Source: Bacteroidales bacterium
GTDB lineage: Bacteria > Bacteroidota > Bacteroidia > Bacteroidales > UBA932
Direction: 5' to 3'
DNA length: 19,308 nt
NCBI GenBank assembly: GCA_017538685.1
Contig: JAFYIK010000090.1
Coordinates: 1-19,308, forward strand
Under the pieces are notes generated by a model. That model saw nothing but the letters and a program-made list of their open reading frames with translations. It ran no database searches and was not told the DNA's origin. Position 1 is the stretch's first letter, and each line of letters begins with the position of its first letter. Of the stretch, positions 16,104 through 19,308 are shown piece by piece. A program made the position numbers and the translations under genes.

Positions 16104-17867
16104 ATGTCAGATTATATCGTATCAGCCAGAAAGTACCGTCCGGATTCCTTCGGGACTCTCATCGGACAGGACAATATCGCCAGGACTCTGAAGAACTCCA
16201 TCATCAGGGGGCAGCTGGCCCACGCCTATCTATTCTGCGGCCCCCGCGGAGTGGGTAAGACCAGCACCGCGCGCATTTTCGCGAAGGCCATCAACTGCTC
16301 GAATCCGTCCGCGGATATGGAGCCGTGCGGCGAATGCGAGTCGTGCCTCTCGTTCGCGGAAGGCCGTTCGTACTGCATACGCGAGCTGGATGCCGCTTCG
16401 AACAACGGCGTAGACGACATCAAGGCCCTGATGGACCAGGTGCAGATTCCCCCTCAGGTCGGAAAGTACAGCGTGTACATAATCGATGAGGTCCATATGC
16501 TCTCTCAGTCGGCTTTCAACGCCTTCCTCAAGACCCTTGAGGAGCCGCCGGCACACGCGATCTTCATCCTCTGCACGACCGAGAAGCACAAGATCCTCCC
16601 GACTATCCTTTCGCGCTGCCAGACCTACGATTTCAACCGCATCAGCGTGCCGGACATAGTGCAGAACCTGAGGATGGTCGCCACCAAGGAAGGAGTGACC
16701 GTGGACGACGAAGCGCTTCACGTAATCGCCCGCAAGGCGGACGGCGCTATGCGCGACGCCCTGACCATTTTCGACCAGACAGTTGCCTTCTGCGGCACTG
16801 AAATAAAATACGAAGACGTCCTGAAGAACCTGAACGTCCTCGACTACGAATACGGCTTCAAGATAGTGGATGCCGCGCTTGCCGGAGATTACACGACCGC
16901 GCTGCTAACCTTCGACGAAATCCTCGCGAAGGGCTTCAACGCCCAGTATTTCATCTCTTCGCTCGGCGGACATCTTCGCGACCTGCTCGTGAGCCGCACG
17001 GGCGGCCTGGAGAGCCTCCTCGATTTCCCTGACAGCCTGCGCAAACGCTACCGCGAACAGGCAGAGCGCTGCTCCGTGAAGTTTATCTACGATGCCCTCG
17101 GGGTCACCACCTCCTGCGAAGCAGGGTACAAGCAGGCCGCCAACCAGCGTCTGCACATCGAGTACGCCCTTATGCGCCTCTGCTTCCTTCAGACCGCTCC
17201 CTCTGTTGAGGCGGTTAAGCCCGCCGGATCGAGCGTAGAGGCGCGAAGCGCCGAAGGCGGCACCAGCCGCCGTGCCGTGAGGGAGGAGCAGGGCGACGAC
17301 CGGAAGGCACCCGCCGGGAGCGAAGCGGAGGCGGCATGCCCCTCGGGGCAGCCGCAAAGCGGCGGGGGTGAAAGTCAGGGAGCGGCCGTAAGGACGCGAC
17401 CGGCGCGAAGCGCAGCTTCGTTATCTCTTGGCTCACTTATTGCAGAAGCCGAAGGCGCTGCGTCGGCGGATACCGTTGACCATTCGGCTGACCCGATTCC
17501 CTCGGACGAAGCAGTGGGGGAGAAATGGAAGGCTTTGGCAGACCTTTACGCCTCGAAACCCCGTCTTGCGAGCGCAATCCAGAACGCGAAGCTCGAACTG
17601 TCGGAGGCGGACGGCGTGAAGCTGGTTCTTTTCAAGGTGGTGTCCGAACCGCAGAGAGACTGGATTAAGGCCAATATGCTTACGCAGATGGAGAAAGAGC
17701 TCCGCGATCTTCTCGGCACCAGCAAGGTCCGGCTCGAAGTGGGAGTGATTCCCGCTGAGGCCCAGGCGCCGGTGATTTATCTGGACGCAGACAAAGCGAA
17801 AGTGCTTATGGAGGAGAACCCTGAAGCGAAGAAACTTATAATCGACCTCGAACTCGACACGAACTAA
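16104..17867 (+). CDS. dnaX: DNA polymerase III gamma/tau subunit (clamp loader)
   Basis: The 587-residue product is the AAA+ motor of the clamp loader, which opens and loads the sliding clamp during replication. SARKYRPDSFGTLIGQDNI fixes the start. Walker A is GPRGVGKTS (46-54), the zinc cysteines are C65, C75, C78 and C81, Walker B reads YIIDEVHMLS, and the sensor/arginine-finger SRC motif is ILSRCQTYDF. Domain III covers about 240-360. Residues 372-440 are an Arg/Gly/Ser/Ala-rich linker encoded by palindrome-rich DNA (17216-17420), unlike the rest of the gene. The C-terminal part (about 455-587) is probably the tau-like region. No A-rich slippery site of the E. coli type was seen. lptB follows after 3 nt. 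Confidence 0.95.
   Translation: MSDYIVSARKYRPDSFGTLIGQDNIARTLKNSIIRGQLAHAYLFCGPRGVGKTSTARIFAKAINCSNPSADMEPCGECESCLSFAEGRSYCIRELDAASNNGVDDIKALMDQVQIPPQVGKYSVYIIDEVHMLSQSAFNAFLKTLEEPPAHAIFILCTTEKHKILPTILSRCQTYDFNRISVPDIVQNLRMVATKEGVTVDDEALHVIARKADGAMRDALTIFDQTVAFCGTEIKYEDVLKNLNVLDYEYGFKIVDAALAGDYTTALLTFDEILAKGFNAQYFISSLGGHLRDLLVSRTGGLESLLDFPDSLRKRYREQAERCSVKFIYDALGVTTSCEAGYKQAANQRLHIEYALMRLCFLQTAPSVEAVKPAGSSVEARSAEGGTSRRAVREEQGDDRKAPAGSEAEAACPSGQPQSGGGESQGAAVRTRPARSAASLSLGSLIAEAEGAASADTVDHSADPIPSDEAVGEKWKALADLYASKPRLASAIQNAKLELSEADGVKLVLFKVVSEPQRDWIKANMLTQMEKELRDLLGTSKVRLEVGVIPAEAQAPVIYLDADKAKVLMEENPEAKKLIIDLELDTN
17216..17420 (+). repeat. Palindrome-rich in-frame segment within dnaX
   Basis: Several short strong hairpins follow one another: GGCGC-GAA-GCGCC (17240-17252), GGCGGC-acca-GCCGCC (17256-17271), a compound stem joining GCGGC (17331-17335) and GCCGC (17351-17355) with an inner GCCCC-TC-GGGGC (17338-17349), GCCGC-AAA-GCGGC (17351-17363), and GCGC-GAA-GCGC (17403-17413). 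The motif GAGCG(T/A)AG...GGCGGC recurs at 17231 and 17318. It keeps the dnaX frame open and encodes low-complexity peptide. It holds one of only two CATG sites I found in the window (17335-17338). It may be an inserted palindromic element. Confidence 0.6.
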
Positions 17868-17870
17868 AAT

Positions 17871-18665
17871 ATGAAATTGCGTTGCGAAAACCTGGTTAAG
17901 AAATACGGCATCCGAACTGTTGTGAAGGGTGTCTCGATGGAAGTTAACCAGGGTGAGATAGTGGGATTCCTCGGCCCGAACGGCGCCGGCAAGACCACCA
18001 GCTTCTATATGATCACCGGCCAGATAGTGCCTAACGACGGCCACGTCTATCTGGACGACACCGAGATTACCAAACTCCCTATGTACAAGCGCGCCCAGAT
18101 GGGCCTTGGATATCTCCCGCAGGACGCTTCCGTCTTCAGGAAGATGTCCGTGGAAGGGAACCTGCTTTCCGTGATGGAGATGAAGGGCGTGCCCAAGCAG
18201 AAGAGGGAAGAGCGCCTCGAAGAACTCATTACGGAGTTCAACCTTTCGAAGGTGCGCAAGTCGCTGGGCATCCAGCTCTCAGGTGGTGAGCGCCGCCGAT
18301 GCGAGATAGCCCGCGCCCTCGCCATAGACCCGAAGTTCATCCTGCTGGACGAGCCGTTCGCGGGCGTGGACCCCATCGCCGTGGAGGATATCCAGTACAT
18401 AATCGCGAAGCTGAAGTATAAGAATATAGGCGTGATCATCACGGACCACAACGTGGGCGAGACGCTCGCCATCACCGACCGCGCTTACCTGCTCTACGAA
18501 GGCACCATCCTCCAGCAGGGAACCCCCGAGGCCCTTGCGGCCGATGAGGACGTCCGCACCAAGTACCTGGGCGCCGGATTCGTGCTGAAGCGCTCCGTGA
18601 GTGTGGAGAGGGCTGCGGCCGACCACGAAAAGGAGCTGGCCGCGCAAAAAGCTGAAGTGAAATGA
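17871..18665 (+). CDS. lptB: LPS export ABC transporter ATP-binding protein LptB
   Basis: The 264-residue product is an ABC ATPase. It powers extraction of lipopolysaccharide from the inner membrane with LptF/LptG and its delivery through the Lpt bridge. Walker A is GPNGAGKTT (35-43), the signature is [16 protein letters not shown], Walker B is [16 protein letters not shown], and the switch histidine is in [19 protein letters not shown] and LTDRAYLL-like [11 protein letters not shown] are typical of LptB rather than of amino-acid importers. A charged C-terminal tail of about 20 residues ([19 protein letters not shown]) exceeds the E. coli length. It lies 3 nt after dnaX and overlaps the response-regulator gene by 4 nt (ATGA). 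Confidence 0.93.
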   Translation: MKLRCENLVKKYGIRTVVKGVSMEVNQGEIVGFLGPNGAGKTTSFYMITGQIVPNDGHVYLDDTEITKLPMYKRAQMGLGYLPQDASVFRKMSVEGNLLSVMEMKGVPKQKREERLEELITEFNLSKVRKSLGIQLSGGERRRCEIARALAIDPKFILLDEPFAGVDPIAVEDIQYIIAKLKYKNIGVIITDHNVGETLAITDRAYLLYEGTILQQGTPEALAADEDVRTKYLGAGFVLKRSVSVERAAADHEKELAAQKAEVK

Positions 18666-19308
18666 AAATACTAATCATAGACGACGAGCGCTCCATCCGC
18701 AATTCGCTGCGGGAAATCCTTTCCGACGAAGGCTATGAAGTGGATGTGGCGGAAGACGGCGCCGAAGGTCTTAAGACCGCGACCGCCACACACTACGACG
18801 TGATTTTCTGCGACATCAAGATGCCCGTGATGGACGGCACCGAAGTGCTCGCCAAACTGGCGGAAGAGGAAGTGGACAGCGCGATAGTGATGATCTCCGG
18901 CCACGCCGATATCGGCACCGCAGTGGACTGCATCAAGAAGGGTGCTTTCGATTTTATCGAGAAGCCGCTGGACCTGAACAGAATCCTGATTACGATAAAG
19001 AACGCCACGGACAAAGCGACTCTCACCACCCAGAACAAAGTGCTGAAGAAAAAGGTTTTCGGCACTGCGAGGATGATAGGAGAGTCGGCTCCGATGCAGC
19101 ATATCAGGGATATAGTCGCGAAGGTCGCGGCGACGCCTGCGCGCGTGCTGATCGAGGGCCCCAACGGCTCCGGAAAGGAGCTGGTGGCCCGCAGCCTGCA
19201 CGCGCAGAGCGACCGCGCCGCCGCGCCCTACATTGAAGTTAACTGTGCGGCCATCCCTTCCGAACTGATCGAGAGCGAGCTCTTCGGCCACGAAAAGGGC
19301 TCCTTCAC
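18662..19308 (+). CDS. Sigma-54-dependent response regulator (NtrC family), 3' end cut off
   Basis: The frame runs off the window after 215 codons, so it is partial, not broken. It starts [20 protein letters not shown] and has the receiver acidic pocket D7-D8, phosphoacceptor D51 in [11 protein letters not shown], and the conserved lysine in [10 protein letters not shown]. An AAA+ sigma-54 activator domain begins at about residue 138: [15 protein letters not shown], Walker A GPNGSGKE (GESGTGKE is more usual), then [22 protein letters not shown]. The last is the start of the GAFTGA sigma-54 contact loop, here with Ser in place of the first Ala, cut by the window end. It should be phosphorylated by a histidine kinase and switch on sigma-54 promoters. 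Its ATG overlaps the lptB stop. Confidence 0.93.
   Translation, partial: MKILIIDDERSIRNSLREILSDEGYEVDVAEDGAEGLKTATATHYDVIFCDIKMPVMDGTEVLAKLAEEEVDSAIVMISGHADIGTAVDCIKKGAFDFIEKPLDLNRILITIKNATDKATLTTQNKVLKKKVFGTARMIGESAPMQHIRDIVAKVAATPARVLIEGPNGSGKELVARSLHAQSDRAAAPYIEVNCAAIPSELIESELFGHEKGSF

Noticed and set aside
17216..17460. E. coli-like dnaX frameshift signal producing gamma
   Set aside because: No A AAA AAG-type run was found in the linker; only GC-rich hairpins are present.

Overview
The window looks like a chromosomal stretch from a GC-rich member of the Bacteroidales (phylum Bacteroidota), probably a gut or rumen type; genus is not resolved. The reasons are an ACT-less SerA of the Bacteroides type next to SerC and a DUF1015 protein, KISTS-type MetG with a C-terminal tRNA-binding domain, several TAnnTTTG promoter boxes instead of E. 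coli-like -10 boxes, and weak Shine-Dalgarno usage. Most genes are housekeeping genes, and no phage, integrase, IS transposase, tRNA, rRNA or CRISPR was seen.

Layout. (1) Positions 11-583 (minus) encode a pRiA4b ORF-3-like protein with an acidic tail, divergent from a secreted or membrane hypothetical protein (713-1453). (2) Positions 1454-1754 are a gene-free stretch holding two related blocks of nested palindromes. (3) Positions 1755-11872 hold seven plus-strand genes with gaps of -4 to +13 nt: YigZ/IMPACT, serC, serA, DUF1015, recQ, dnaG, metG. An OmpA-family lipoprotein follows at 11906-12586. (4) A symmetric hairpin at 12605-12637 separates this run from minus-strand genes: a condensation/acyltransferase-like enzyme (12619-13875), and an operon of a secreted hypothetical protein plus an M16 peptidase split over two overlapping frames (14043-16061). 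(5) From a compact divergent promoter region near 16062-16103, dnaX, lptB and a sigma-54-type response regulator (cut by the window edge) run on the plus strand.

Functionally the long operon couples serine synthesis (SerA oxidises 3-phosphoglycerate, SerC transaminates the product; DUF1015 is an unknown partner) with replication and repair (RecQ, DnaG) and translation (MetG). The dnaX operon couples replication (clamp loader) with outer-membrane LPS export (LptB).

The most unusual signals are not genes. The tetranucleotide CATG is almost absent: two sites by eye in 19.3 kb, one of them in an odd palindrome-rich linker of dnaX. The intergenic palindromes at 1471-1720 show compensatory base-pair changes. 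Three candidate TAnnTTTG boxes all sit exactly 6 nt before a start codon, suggesting leaderless mRNAs. The M16 gene is split by a frame change although both halves look intact.
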